Part shown: piece by piece, positions 24,879 to 33,963 of the stretch
Position numbering within the stretch: the first letter of the stretch is position 1
How the letters are laid out: each line of letters opens with the position of its first letter
Assembly (NCBI RefSeq): GCF_013408525.1
Contig: NZ_JACBZM010000001.1
Location: 2,604,001 to 2,668,000 of the forward strand
DNA: 64,000 nucleotides
Source of the DNA: Nocardioides aromaticivorans
Lineage (GTDB): Bacteria; Actinomycetota; Actinomycetes; Propionibacteriales; Nocardioidaceae
Direction: 5' to 3'
Position numbers and translations under genes: made by a program
The notes under the pieces: model-generated
Told to the model about the DNA's origin: nothing
Seen by the model: the letters and a program-made list of their open reading frames with translations, nothing else
The model's database searches: none

Positions 24879-25060
24879 CGCGTCCTCCTCCCGGTGCGGG
24901 GATCGACGAGGCCGTCCATGACCGCGCCGACGAGGCGGCGCGGCACCCGGAACCGCTCGCCGTCGATGGTGACCGGCACGAGGTCCGGCGCGGTGGCCTT
25001 CCACTGAGCGCGGCGGTGCCGGGTGTTGCTGCGCGACGTACGCCGCTTCGGGACCGCCAT
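24875..25060 (-). CDS. rpmF2: Ribosomal protein bL32, zinc-free paralogue
   Basis: 61 aa beginning [20 protein letters not shown], the standard bL32 N-terminus. The C-terminal zinc ribbon (CxxC...C) is replaced by a segment without Cys ending PRTGRRTR. Translationally coupled on both sides: starts at TGATG with the CobW-like gene and overlaps the L36 ATG. Confidence 0.92.
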   Translation of the reverse strand: MAVPKRRTSRSNTRHRRAQWKATAPDLVPVTIDGERFRVPRRLVGAVMDGLVDPRTGRRTR

Positions 25061-26121
25061 CACGCCACCTCCCGGATCGGGCCGAGCCACGGTTCGAAGC
25101 CGTCCTCGGTCGCCGAGCGGCCGGCCTCGCCGGGGACTGCCAGCAGCGCCTCGAACGACGGGCGCAGGTGGGCCGGCGCGGCGCCGACGCCGGTGAGCAC
25201 CACTCGCGTGAAGGGCGTACGCCGCCCCCACGCGCCGTGGTCCCCGATGCTGAGCTGGCCCCCCGCGCCGTCCCACTCGAGGATGCGGCCCGGTCGCGTG
25301 GGGAGCCAGAAGCAGCCCCGCGAGCGGTGCGCCCCGGACCCCAGGCTCTCCAGCGACTCCAGGAGCCGCTCGGGGTGGAACGCCCGCGTGGACTGGAGGT
25401 CGAGGCGCCACACGCCCTCGGTCGTGATGTCCGGAAGCGCGTCGCCGCGGGCCGGGTCGGTCCACGCGTCGGTCCGGGCGTGCTGGTGCAGCCGCCCGGT
25501 GAGCGCGGCTCCGTCGAGCCCGTGCCCGCCCTGTACGACGACCACGCCGGGCCGCGCGAGGGCGGCGACCAGACCCGCCGCGACCGGGTCGACGGCGTCG
25601 TCGAAGGCCACCACGTCGGCGTACTCCACCATCGCGGCGAGCACCTCGCCGACGCCGCGGCGGTCGTCGTGCGAGCACTGGCGGCCCCGGTCGGCGAGCA
25701 GGTCGTCGCCGAGCAGGTCGCGGACCGGGTGCCGCGAGGAGACGGCGGCCACCACGGCGGACACCCGCAGGAAGCGGGCGAGCCGGGTGTCCCACGTCAG
25801 CACCGAGCACAGGTGCGCGGCCTCGGCGCCGACGGGGAGGTGGGCGACGATGCTCTGCCACCGACCGTCGGCGGCGAGCCGCTCGAGGGTCGGCAGGATG
25901 TCCTCGCGGATCGCGCAGCTCACGCACGCGTGCTCGAGCAACGTCTCGTGGGACTCGACGACGCCGGTGAGGTCGCTGACCGTGCGGGTGAGCACGCCGC
26001 GCTCGACGTCGATGTGGTGGCGGACGGCGACGGCGCCGGGCAGGTCGAACTGCAGGCCGACCATCGCGGAGGCCATCGCGTCGGGGTCGACGCCGGCGAC
26101 CAGGACGGCGGGAACCCTCAT
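25060..26121 (-). CDS. CobW-like protein without P-loop, resembling mycobacterial Mrf
   Basis: 353 aa. C-terminal CobW domain features ([33 protein letters not shown]) are clear. The N-terminus, however, reads [15 protein letters not shown] where a GxxGxGKTT P-loop should be, and the metal motif is CVSC (C66, C69) rather than CxCC. It sits inside an operon of zinc-free ribosomal proteins. This is the context of mycobacterial Mrf, a COG0523 relative implicated in hibernation of C-minus ribosomes during zinc starvation. Function here is inferred from that context. ATG overlaps the L31 stop (ATGA). Confidence 0.8.
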   Translation of the reverse strand: MRVPAVLVAGVDPDAMASAMVGLQFDLPGAVAVRHHIDVERGVLTRTVSDLTGVVESHETLLEHACVSCAIREDILPTLERLAADGRWQSIVAHLPVGAEAAHLCSVLTWDTRLARFLRVSAVVAAVSSRHPVRDLLGDDLLADRGRQCSHDDRRGVGEVLAAMVEYADVVAFDDAVDPVAAGLVAALARPGVVVVQGGHGLDGAALTGRLHQHARTDAWTDPARGDALPDITTEGVWRLDLQSTRAFHPERLLESLESLGSGAHRSRGCFWLPTRPGRILEWDGAGGQLSIGDHGAWGRRTPFTRVVLTGVGAAPAHLRPSFEALLAVPGEAGRSATEDGFEPWLGPIREVA

Positions 26122-26375
26122 CGCGCACCCTTTCCGTAGCGCCTCTCGAACGCCTCGACCCGGCCCTCGCTGTCGAGCACGCGGCCCTTCCCCGTCCAGA
26201 AGGGGTGGCTGTGCACGGAGACGTCGACGTCGACGACCGGGTAGCTGCGTCCGTCGACCTCGACCGCCTCGGCCGCCGGCCGGGCGGCGAGCGTCGACCG
26301 GGTGAGGACGAGGTCGCCCGTCGCCCGGTCCCGGAACGCCACGGCGCCGTACTCGGGATGGATTCCTGGCTTCAC
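26118..26375 (-). CDS. rpmE2: Ribosomal protein bL31 type B
   Basis: 85 aa, [16 protein letters not shown], with HPFWTGKGR near the end: the type B form that lacks the zinc-binding Cys and replaces type A under zinc limitation. GTG start with AGGAGGG upstream. First gene of the leftward operon, about 28 bp from the Zur-type box. Confidence 0.93.
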   Translation of the reverse strand: MKPGIHPEYGAVAFRDRATGDLVLTRSTLAARPAAEAVEVDGRSYPVVDVDVSVHSHPFWTGKGRVLDSEGRVEAFERRYGKGAR

Positions 26376-26402
26376 GGTGTTGCCCTCCTGTTGTGGTTAG
26401 AA

Positions 26403-26417
26403 TGAGAATCGTTCTCA
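26403..26417. promoter_or_regulatory. Zur box controlling both arms of the ribosomal protein island
   Basis: TGAGAATCGTTCTCA, a 15-bp inverted repeat with a 3-base centre, close to the actinobacterial Zur box (TGAAAATGATTTTCA type). It lies between the divergent bL31B and bL28 genes, so zinc depletion would derepress both sides. Confidence 0.82.
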
Positions 26418-26450
26418 ATCATGGCACACGCACGACCGGAAGGAGAAGGC

Positions 26451-26687
26451 ATGGCACGCACCTGCCAGGTGACCGGCGCCCAGCCGGCGTTCGGCAACCA
26501 CGTGTCCCACTCGCACCGCCGCACCCGGCGGCGCTTCGACGTCAACGTCCAGCGCAAGCGCTACTGGGTGCCGTCGCTGGGGCGGCACGTGACGCTGCGG
26601 GTCAGCGCCCGCGGCATCAAGACCATCGACCAGCGGGGGATCGAGGCCGTCGTGGCCGACCTCCGCGCCCGAGGAGAGAGGTACTGA
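26451..26687 (+). CDS. rpmB2: Ribosomal protein bL28 (paralogue in Zur island)
   Basis: 78 aa from ATG 26451 after AAGGAGA; an upstream in-frame ATG at 26421 lies too near the Zur box and has no ribosome-binding site. [29 protein letters not shown] is the bL28 N-terminus (written here in part). It retains a single Cys only. First gene of the rightward arm. Confidence 0.92.
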   Translation: MARTCQVTGAQPAFGNHVSHSHRRTRRRFDVNVQRKRYWVPSLGRHVTLRVSARGIKTIDQRGIEAVVADLRARGERY

Positions 26688-26688
26688 C

Positions 26689-26859
26689 ATGGCGAAGAAG
26701 GGCAGCGACGTGCGGCCGATCGTGAAGCTGCGGTCCACCGCAGGCACCGGCTACACCTACGTCACCCGCAAGAACCGGCGCAACGACCCCGACCGGCTCG
26801 TGCTCAGCAAGTACGACCCCGTCGCGCGCCGGCACGTCGACTTCCGCGAGGAGCGCTGA
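26689..26859 (+). CDS. rpmG2: Ribosomal protein bL33, zinc-free paralogue
   Basis: 56 aa: [19 protein letters not shown], then [20 protein letters not shown]. The four zinc ligands of Cys-containing L33 are absent. It starts one base after the bL28 stop. Confidence 0.93.
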   Translation: MAKKGSDVRPIVKLRSTAGTGYTYVTRKNRRNDPDRLVLSKYDPVARRHVDFREER

Positions 26860-26863
26860 CGAC

Positions 26864-27169
26864 GTGGCGAAGCAGTCGAAGATCGCCGCCGAGGCGCGCC
26901 GCCGCGCGACGGTCGAGAGGTACGCCGCCCGGCGGGCCGCGCTCAAGGACGCGGTCCGCCGGGCGGAGCCCGGATCGACCGAGCTGGCCGAGGCGGTGCA
27001 GGCGCTCGGCCGCCTGCCGCGCGACGCCTCGCCGGTCAGGCTCCGCAACCGCGACCAGGTCGACGGCCGACCGCGGGGGTACCTCCGCAAGGCCGGGCTC
27101 TCGCGCATCCGCTTCCGCGAGATGGCCCACCGGGGTGAGCTGCCCGGGGTGACGAAGTCGAGCTGGTGA
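26864..27169 (+). CDS. rpsN2: Ribosomal protein uS14, zinc-free long form
   Basis: 101 aa, GTG start 4 bases after the L33 stop. The long S14 form with [21 protein letters not shown] near the end (shown in part) and no CxxC pairs. Many actinobacterial islands continue with rpsR2 (bS18); none follows here. Confidence 0.92.
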   Translation: MAKQSKIAAEARRRATVERYAARRAALKDAVRRAEPGSTELAEAVQALGRLPRDASPVRLRNRDQVDGRPRGYLRKAGLSRIRFREMAHRGELPGVTKSSW

Positions 27170-27187
27170 CCTGAGAGGCTGGTGCCC

Positions 27188-28429
27188 ATGGGTCACGGCC
27201 ACTCCCACCGGGCGACGAACGGCATCGACGACGAGATCCGGGTCGGTACGACGGCGCGCGCCGTCCTGCTCGCGAGCCTCGGTGTCGCCCTGCTGCTCAC
27301 GCTGGTGGGGCTCGTCGTCTGGTGGCCGGCGGGCGACGCGATCGACCGTGCGGTGAAGTCCGGTGGCGAGGCTGCGCAGTTCGCCGCGCCGGGGGTGACC
27401 TTCCCCAGCGGCGAGGTCGTGGAGGTCGCGCCGCGGTGCCCCGGCGATGGCCTCCCCGACAACTCGGGCTGCAGCACGTTGAGCGTGGAGATCGAGGGCG
27501 AGGACGAGCCGGTCGTCGTACCCGTGCTCCCGGACGTGCTCGACTCCGGGATCGGCAAGGGCGACCGGGTGGAGCTCCAGCGCACGCCGACGCCCGAGGC
27601 GCAGGACGGCGAGGAGGTGTCGTACTCCTACTTCGCGACGGAGCGCAACGGCACGCTCGCGTGGCTGGCGGTCGCCTTCGTCGCGGTGGTGCTGTCGATC
27701 GCGCGGCTGCGCGGCCTGTTCGCACTGGTCGGCCTCGCCTTCGGCGGCGGCGTCGTGTGGTGGTGGTTGCTGCCCGCCCTGCTCGACGGGGCTCCCGGCG
27801 TCGGTGTCGCCCTCACCAGCGCGGCCGCGATCATGTTCGTCGTCCTGTACATGACCCACGGCGTCTCCCTGCGCACGAGCGTGGCGCTGGCCGGCACGCT
27901 CGTCGGCATCGTGCTCACGGCCGGGATCGGCGTGATCGCGATCGGGGACGCCCTCCTGACCGGCATCAGCGACGAGAGCGGCCTGATCGTGGCCCAGTTC
28001 GGTGCGCTCGACTTCCAGGCCCTGCTCGGGTGCGCGATGGTGATCGTCGGCCTCGGTGTCCTCAACGACGTCACGATCACCCAGGCCTCCGCCGTGTGGG
28101 AGCTGCGTGCGGCGAGCCCGGAGGCCTCCCGCGGTGAGGTGTTCGCCGGCGCCATGCGGATCGGCCGCGACCACATCGCCTCGACGATCTACACGATCGT
28201 CTTCGCCTACGTCGGCACCGCCCTGATCCTGCTGATGCTGCTCCGCGTCTACGACCGCCCCCTGCTCGACCTGCTCTCGACCGAGCAGCTCGCCGAGGAG
28301 GTCGTGCGCACGTTGGTGACGTCGATCGGCCTCGTGCTCGCCGTCCCCGTGACCACCGGCCTCGCCGCGCTGATCGCCTCGCCCCGGCCCGGCCACGGGG
28401 CGCACGCCGGGACCGCACCTCCCGAGTGA
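27188..28429 (+). CDS. YibE/F-like integral membrane protein
   Basis: 413 aa. His-rich N-terminus (MGHGHSH), one membrane segment (about 26-48), an extracytoplasmic domain with two Cys (about 50-150, CPGDG and NSGCST), then roughly seven further membrane helices (155-400). LYMTHGVSLRTS, ALDFQALLGCAMVIVGLGVLNDVTITQ and MRIGRDHIASTIYTIVFAY are characteristic of the YibE/F family, whose function is unknown. Position right after the zinc island and the His-rich tail hint at metal handling, but no Zur box precedes it separately. ATG 27188 chosen over GTG 27182. Confidence 0.82.
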   Translation: MGHGHSHRATNGIDDEIRVGTTARAVLLASLGVALLLTLVGLVVWWPAGDAIDRAVKSGGEAAQFAAPGVTFPSGEVVEVAPRCPGDGLPDNSGCSTLSVEIEGEDEPVVVPVLPDVLDSGIGKGDRVELQRTPTPEAQDGEEVSYSYFATERNGTLAWLAVAFVAVVLSIARLRGLFALVGLAFGGGVVWWWLLPALLDGAPGVGVALTSAAAIMFVVLYMTHGVSLRTSVALAGTLVGIVLTAGIGVIAIGDALLTGISDESGLIVAQFGALDFQALLGCAMVIVGLGVLNDVTITQASAVWELRAASPEASRGEVFAGAMRIGRDHIASTIYTIVFAYVGTALILLMLLRVYDRPLLDLLSTEQLAEEVVRTLVTSIGLVLAVPVTTGLAALIASPRPGHGAHAGTAPPE

Positions 28430-28488
28430 GGGTCGTCTCCCGGCTACGGTGATGGCGGACCTCAGCCACGACTTTCGGGAGAACGCTG

Positions 28489-29520
28489 ATGAGGATGCTG
28501 GAGCACCGGACCGCCAAGGGCACCGGTGAGGCCGTCAAGGCCAGCTACGAGACTGCCTGGGAGCGCACGCGCGCCCGGATCGACCGCGAGATCGCCACCG
28601 GGGACTCGCTCTTCTCGATCCTCGCCCGGATGAACCGGCTCGCCCTCGGCGACCACGAGGTCGACTTCTGGCGCAAGCAGCCCGGCGTCGCCCCGCTCGC
28701 GCGCCGCGTCCTCGACGCCTGGGACGTCGACGTCGACGAGCGCCCCAGCCCCTACATCCCCGCCGTCATCAACGGCCGGTACGGCGTCCGGACGGCCTTC
28801 AGCCCGATGCGCTACCTCGCGGAGCGGATCGGCGACGCCAACGTCGTGGTCGAGTTCGGCTCCGGTTGGTCGGCCAACCTGTTCCAGCTCTACCTGCTGC
28901 TCGGCAACCAGCGCAGCGAGGGACTGAAGTACATCGGCGCCGAGTACACCGAGGCCGGCCGCGGCGGCGGCAGCGTGCTGGCGGCGCACGACGGCCGCAT
29001 CGACTACACCGCCGTGCCCTTCGACTGGACGCAGCCGGACCTCTCCTTCCTCGCCGACCTGCCCCGCCCGCTCAAGGTGGTCGCCTTCTCGCACCACTCG
29101 ATCGAGCAGGTCGAGCGGATCAGCGAGGAGTTCCACCCCGGCCTGCGCGCCATCGCCGACGAGCTCACCGTCGTCCACTTCGAGCCGGTCGGCTGGCAGC
29201 GCGACGCCGAGCTCCTCGAGCGCCGCGTCGCCGACGACGCGGACTACTACCGCAGGCTCGCCCACGACCTGGGCATGTACCCGAAGCGGGTCCGCAACGC
29301 CCCGCGCTCCGACCTCGACATCACCACGGTCGAGGCCCAGGTCCGGGGCGCCGCCTGGTGGTCCTTCACCCGCCGCTACAACATCAACCTGCTCGAGATC
29401 GTCGACGGCCTCAGGCCGCGTGACTGGGAGGTCGAGGACGTGCTCTTCGACTACGACTCGCTGCGCAACCCGCTCAACCCGTCGACGCTGCTGACCCTGC
29501 AGGCCAAGCCGAAGGGGTGA
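28489..29520 (+). CDS. SAM-dependent methyltransferase-like protein
   Basis: 343 aa, soluble. VVVEFGSGWSANLFQLYLLL looks like methyltransferase motif I, followed by YIGAEYTEAG (motif II-like acidic strand) and LKVVAFSHHSIEQVERI, resembling the class I fold. N-terminal helical region of about 100 residues is unusual. No close family recognised; a putative sugar or small-molecule O-methyltransferase is plausible. ATG with GGGAG upstream, single gene. Confidence 0.55.
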   Translation: MRMLEHRTAKGTGEAVKASYETAWERTRARIDREIATGDSLFSILARMNRLALGDHEVDFWRKQPGVAPLARRVLDAWDVDVDERPSPYIPAVINGRYGVRTAFSPMRYLAERIGDANVVVEFGSGWSANLFQLYLLLGNQRSEGLKYIGAEYTEAGRGGGSVLAAHDGRIDYTAVPFDWTQPDLSFLADLPRPLKVVAFSHHSIEQVERISEEFHPGLRAIADELTVVHFEPVGWQRDAELLERRVADDADYYRRLAHDLGMYPKRVRNAPRSDLDITTVEAQVRGAAWWSFTRRYNINLLEIVDGLRPRDWEVEDVLFDYDSLRNPLNPSTLLTLQAKPKG

Positions 29521-29559
29521 CCTCGGCCGGCTCGGCCGCTCCTGCGGGTCGCCGCCGGT

Positions 29560-29680
29560 TTGCGTCATACGAATCGAGCGCTCCGACGACCGCTTCGCAT
29601 GACGTCCCCCGACCCGACCGGCCCGGCCGCGGTTGCGTCATACGAATCGAGCGCTCCGACGACCGCTTCGTATGACGTCC
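29560..29680. repeat. Two 48-bp copies of a palindromic element
   Basis: Copies at 29560-29607 and 29633-29680 (73-bp period) differ at one position. Each contains CGTCATACGAA and, 20 bases later, its inverse TTCGTATGACG (TTCGCATGACG in copy 1), plus an inner GAGCGCTC palindrome. AT-richer than its surroundings. They lie between a rightward stop and the leftward eccC stop. Confidence 0.8.
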
Positions 29681-29710
29681 GGACGGCCGACCCCGGTCGC
29701 CGACCGGCCT

Positions 29711-29767
29711 CAGGCGGCACCCCTCAGGCGGCACCCCTCAGGCGGCACCCCCTCAGGCGGCACCCCT
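29711..29767. repeat. Tandem 14-bp repeats beside the eccC stop
   Basis: Four CAGGCGGCACCCCT units, the third with one extra C, immediately after the eccC stop codon on the leftward strand. Confidence 0.82.
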
Positions 29768-32700
29768 CAGAGCGACGGGTCCGTCCACGCCAGCTGGACC
29801 ACCTCGGCGCCCCGGTCGCGCGACACCACCCGGCCGCGGCCCGGCTGGGCCGGACCCGGCCGGAGGTTGCCGATGAGCACGCCCTCGTCGCGGTTGCCGG
29901 ACAGCAGGATCCCGGGCATCGCGAGGTCGCGCAGGGTCTGGATGACCGGCTCGTAGATGGCCCGCGAGGCGCCACCCGACCTGCGGGCGATCACCACGTG
30001 CAGGCCGACGTCGCGCGCCTGCGCGAGCAGCGGCTGCAGCAGCGCGATCGGCGAGCTCTGCTGGGTCGCGACGAGGTCGTAGTCGTCGACGACGACGAAC
30101 ACCTCGGCGCCCGACCACCAGGACCGGTTGCGCAGCTGCTCCGGCGTCACGTCCGGGCCCGGCAGCCGGTTCTGGAGGTACGTCGCCAGGTCGGTCAGCG
30201 CGGGCTGGGCCTGGGTCGCCGAGGTGAGGTAGTTGAGCAGGTACTCCTCGGGCACCTCGCCGAGCAGCGACCGGCGGTAGTCGACGACGACGATCTGGGC
30301 CTCGGCCGGGGTCCGGGTCCGCATGATCTCCTGGCAGTAGGTGCGCAGGAAGTTGGACTTGCCCGACTTGCCGTCGCCGAAGAGCAACAGGTGCGGCTCG
30401 GCGTCGACGTCGAAGGCGACCGGCGCGAGCTCCTTCTCGTTGATCGCGAGCAGCAGGCCACGCGCCGGCGGGGTGGCGGCCAGCGCGCGCACCTCATCGA
30501 GCGAGATCCGGTCGGGCAGCAGCCGCAGTTTCGGGCCGGCCGGTCCACGCCAGGCCTTCGCGACCGCGGAGATCAGGTTGTCGACGCCGTCGCCCAGCGT
30601 CGCGGCCGACGGGTCGCTGTCGATGCGCGGCAGGCCGCCGAGGAAGTGCAGCTTGCCGGGCACCAGGCCGCGCCCGGGCCGGTTGGCGGGCACCAGGGCG
30701 GCGACCTTGCGGTCGATCTCGGAGTCGATCGGGTCACCGAGGCGGAGCTCCAGCTTGGTGCCGATCAGGTCGCGCATCGCGGCGCGGAAGTCGGGCCAGC
30801 GGGTGGAGGAGGTGACGATGTGGAGGCCGAAGGTCAGGCCGCGGCCGGCGAGCTGCTGGATCTCCAGCTCGAGGTCGTCGAAGTCCGAGCGGAGCGTGCC
30901 CCAGCCGTCGATGACGAGGAAGACGTCGCCGTACCCGTCGTCGGCGCGGCCCTGCGTGCGCCGGCTGCGGTAGGTCTCGATGGAGTCGATGCCGTGCTGG
31001 CGGAAGTACGCCTCACGCCGGTCGACGATGCCCCTGACCTCGGCGAGGATCCGGCGCACCACCTCGGGCTCCGAGCGGCTCCCGACGCCGGCGACGTGCG
31101 GCAGCGCCGACAGCGGGGCGAAGGTGCCGCCGCCGAAGTCGAGGACGTAGAACTGCGACTCGAGCGGCGTCGACGTCAGGGCCAGGCTGGTCACGATCGT
31201 GCGCAGCAGCGTGGACTTGCCGCTGCGCGGTCCGCCGACGACGCCGACGTGGCCGGCCGCGCCGCTGAGGCTGATCGTCAGGGTGTCGCGGCGCTGCTCG
31301 CGCGGCCGGTCGACGGTGCCGATCGGGATCGTGAGGCTCCCGGCCTGGCGCCACCGCAGCGACACGAGGCCGAGGTCCGGGTGGGCGGCGAGGTCGGGCA
31401 TCAGCTGGTTGAGCGTGTCCGGCTCGTCGAGCGGCGGCAGCCACACCTGGTGGGCCGCCAGGCCGCGGCCCTCCATCCGGGCGACCGCGATGTCGAGCAG
31501 CGAGGCGCTCTCGCCCGACTGCGGCGACGGGGTGGCGTCCGTGGCGTCGCTGTCGTCGACGCCCGGGTCGTCGAAGGTCTGCACCTCCGAGATCGTGAAC
31601 GGCAGGATGCCGACGACCTTGCCGCCGCCGTCGCGCGTCACGCGGCGACGACCCGTCTCCGGCGGTCCCGAGACGTACGCCGCCTTGAACCGCGTCAGCT
31701 GCGTCGGGTCGGGCTTCAGGTAGCCCAGGCCCGGCACCGCCGGCAGCTCGTAGGCGTCGGGGACGCCGAGCACCGCACGCGACTCCTGGGCGCTGAAGGT
31801 GCGCAGGCCGATCCGGTAGGACAGGTGCGACTCCAGGCCGCGCAGTCGACCCTCCTCCAGGCGCTGCGACGCGAGCAGCAGGTGCAGGCCGAGCGAGCGC
31901 CCGAGGCGGCCGATCGCGACGAAGAGGTCGATGAACTCCGGCTTCGCGGTGAGCATCTCGGAGAACTCGTCGACGACGATGAACAGCGACGGCAGCGGGG
32001 ACAGCTGGGCGGTGGCCGGGTCGCCCGACGTACGGGCCTTCTCGTAGTCGCGGATCGATGCGAAGTTGCCGGCCTCGCGCAGCAGCTCCTGGCGGCGCAC
32101 CATCTCGCCGGACAGGGCGTCCTGCATGCGGTCGACGAGGGTGAGCTCCTGCGACAGGTTGGTGATGACCGCCGACACGTGCGGCATCTCCGACATGCCG
32201 GCGAAGGTCGCGCCGCCCTTGAAGTCGACGAGCACCATGTTCAGCTGCTCGGGCGAGTGGGTCATCGCGAGCCCGAGCACGAGGGTGCGCAGGAACTCCG
32301 ACTTGCCGGAGCCGGTCGCACCGATCACCAGGCCGTGCGGGCCCATGCCCTGCTGGGCGGACTCCTTGATGTCGAGGTGGATCGGCGCGGCCGAGTCGCC
32401 GACGCCGATCGGCACCCGCAGCCGGTCACGCGCGGGACGCGAGCGCCACGCGGCGTCGGGGTCGAAGGCGAAGACGTCGCCGAGGCCGAGCAGGTCCATG
32501 AAGTCCGTCGGTGCGGTGATGTCGACGGTGTCGTCGCCGACCGCCGCCCCCGCGCTCGGCGTGAACAGCGGCGTGAGCCGGCGCGCCAGCGCCTCGGCGG
32601 TGGCGATGCTGCACTGGTCGCCCTTCGCCCGCACCGGGTCGGTGCGCAGCCGGACGGCCATGAGGGGTACGCCGCCGTCCGCGGTCGGCCGGTCGGCCAG

Positions 32701-33825
32701 CTCCAGCCGGAGCGCCGTCGGGCTGTCGAGCTCGCCCCAGTGCGCCGGCAGGTCGATCACGGTGACGCCGTGGAGGCCGTCGGGCGGGATCACGTGGTTG
32801 CCCGGAGGCAGCTCGGCGCCGTCGGTGATCAGCACGATGTGCGGGATCGCGGGCCGCTCGTCGGCGCCGAAGCGCGGTCGCTCGCTCAGGTCCGGCGGCA
32901 GCATCCCGGCGAGGTCGGTGAGCGACGTCGTCACCATCCGGGCCGGGCCGACCGCGTCGTTGTGGTGCTGGCTGTGCGCGTGCGGGAGCCACTTCACCCA
33001 GTCCCAGTGGGCGAGCGTCGCGTCGGTGGCGAGGACGGCGACCTGGAGGTTCTCGGGGGACTGGAAGGTCGTCGCGGAGGTGAGCAGCGCCCGCGCCATC
33101 GAGCGAGCCTCCTCCTCGCCACCGCAGACCTCGATCCGGTCGAAGGCACGCAGGTCGATCGACGCCGGCAGGTCGGGCTGGAGGCGGTGGACCACCAGCA
33201 GGCGGTGCAGCGCGGAGGCCGATGCCGGGTCGACGTCGTCGATCGGGGCACCCTCCGGTGGCACGAGCTCGAGCGCGAGCGGCTGCGCGCACACGCCGTA
33301 CCGCACCTGCAGGAAGGCCGGATCGGCCGACGAGCGCTCCCACACGCGGCTGCGGTCCTCGGCCAGGGACGGGAGCGCGGTCGGGTCGGGGTGGATCCAG
33401 GTCAGCGCGCGGCGCTGCTGGTCGGCGGCGTCGCGGGCGATGCTGCGGACCGAGGAGAGGTAGCGCAGGTACTCGGTGCGCGAGCCGGTCACCTGCTGCT
33501 GGCGCTGCTTCCGCTGCCGGTCGATCTGCACGACGATGAAGCCGAGGGTCGCGAAGAGGAACATGCCGGCGGCGATGTAGCGCAGCGCCTGGTTCTGCGC
33601 GCTGCCGCTCAGGCCGGCGACCAGCACGATCGAGCCGAGGCTGCCCAGCATCGGGATCGCGTTCATCGCGACACCGGCGGCGCCCTCGCTCGGCTGGAGC
33701 TGCGGCGGTGGCTGGATCTGGAGCTGGCCCCCGGGCAGCTCGGGGCGCTCGCCCCTGCCGCCGCGTTGGGTCAGGCTCCCCGGAGAGGCCGCCCGTCGTC
33801 CGGTGCTGCCCTGGGTCACGGTCAC
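29767..33825 (-). CDS. eccC: Type VII secretion ATPase EccC (FtsK/SpoIIIE family)
   Basis: 1352 aa, with EccCa and EccCb in one chain. Pro/Gln-rich N-terminus, two membrane helices (about 60-110), then three FtsK-type ATPase domains with P-loops GATGSGKSE (about 500), GGPRSGKST (about 863) and GDGKSGKSN (about 1149). Walker B is intact in domain 1 (VVDEFSEML) but degenerate in domains 2 (VIDGWG) and 3 (VVDDYD), as in known EccC where domain 1 powers secretion and the others bind substrate. It recruits and drives WXG100 substrates at the membrane. GTG at 33825 has GGGGA upstream. Divergent from the rest of the locus. Confidence 0.95.
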   Translation of the reverse strand: MTVTQGSTGRRAASPGSLTQRGGRGERPELPGGQLQIQPPPQLQPSEGAAGVAMNAIPMLGSLGSIVLVAGLSGSAQNQALRYIAAGMFLFATLGFIVVQIDRQRKQRQQQVTGSRTEYLRYLSSVRSIARDAADQQRRALTWIHPDPTALPSLAEDRSRVWERSSADPAFLQVRYGVCAQPLALELVPPEGAPIDDVDPASASALHRLLVVHRLQPDLPASIDLRAFDRIEVCGGEEEARSMARALLTSATTFQSPENLQVAVLATDATLAHWDWVKWLPHAHSQHHNDAVGPARMVTTSLTDLAGMLPPDLSERPRFGADERPAIPHIVLITDGAELPPGNHVIPPDGLHGVTVIDLPAHWGELDSPTALRLELADRPTADGGVPLMAVRLRTDPVRAKGDQCSIATAEALARRLTPLFTPSAGAAVGDDTVDITAPTDFMDLLGLGDVFAFDPDAAWRSRPARDRLRVPIGVGDSAAPIHLDIKESAQQGMGPHGLVIGATGSGKSEFLRTLVLGLAMTHSPEQLNMVLVDFKGGATFAGMSEMPHVSAVITNLSQELTLVDRMQDALSGEMVRRQELLREAGNFASIRDYEKARTSGDPATAQLSPLPSLFIVVDEFSEMLTAKPEFIDLFVAIGRLGRSLGLHLLLASQRLEEGRLRGLESHLSYRIGLRTFSAQESRAVLGVPDAYELPAVPGLGYLKPDPTQLTRFKAAYVSGPPETGRRRVTRDGGGKVVGILPFTISEVQTFDDPGVDDSDATDATPSPQSGESASLLDIAVARMEGRGLAAHQVWLPPLDEPDTLNQLMPDLAAHPDLGLVSLRWRQAGSLTIPIGTVDRPREQRRDTLTISLSGAAGHVGVVGGPRSGKSTLLRTIVTSLALTSTPLESQFYVLDFGGGTFAPLSALPHVAGVGSRSEPEVVRRILAEVRGIVDRREAYFRQHGIDSIETYRSRRTQGRADDGYGDVFLVIDGWGTLRSDFDDLELEIQQLAGRGLTFGLHIVTSSTRWPDFRAAMRDLIGTKLELRLGDPIDSEIDRKVAALVPANRPGRGLVPGKLHFLGGLPRIDSDPSAATLGDGVDNLISAVAKAWRGPAGPKLRLLPDRISLDEVRALAATPPARGLLLAINEKELAPVAFDVDAEPHLLLFGDGKSGKSNFLRTYCQEIMRTRTPAEAQIVVVDYRRSLLGEVPEEYLLNYLTSATQAQPALTDLATYLQNRLPGPDVTPEQLRNRSWWSGAEVFVVVDDYDLVATQQSSPIALLQPLLAQARDVGLHVVIARRSGGASRAIYEPVIQTLRDLAMPGILLSGNRDEGVLIGNLRPGPAQPGRGRVVSRDRGAEVVQLAWTDPSL

Positions 33826-33963
33826 GCTGCGGTCCCCTGTCGTCGACGCCCGATCGTCGCGATGCGACGCGGACGATGATAGGCCGGGCACGGGGCGGGT
33901 AGGAGAGTCCGCATGACGTCGAGGACTACCCTGCGGGCAGGACCATCAATCTCGGGAGGCCCG

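Noticed and set aside
26860..27187. A bS18 (rpsR2) gene expected after uS14
   Set aside because: Only 18 bp separate uS14 from the YibE/F gene, and no S18-like frame occurs on either strand.
29560..29680. Two spaced repeats considered as a CRISPR remnant
   Set aside because: Only two copies, a 25-bp interval that is shorter than the repeat, and no cas genes nearby.
29560..33879. A very long open frame on the plus strand opposite eccC (and similar ones opposite dnaX, ponA2 and the ABC permease)
   Set aside because: High-GC codon bias opens antisense frames. The products are Arg/Ala/Gly-rich with no domains, while the minus-strand frames have clear motifs.
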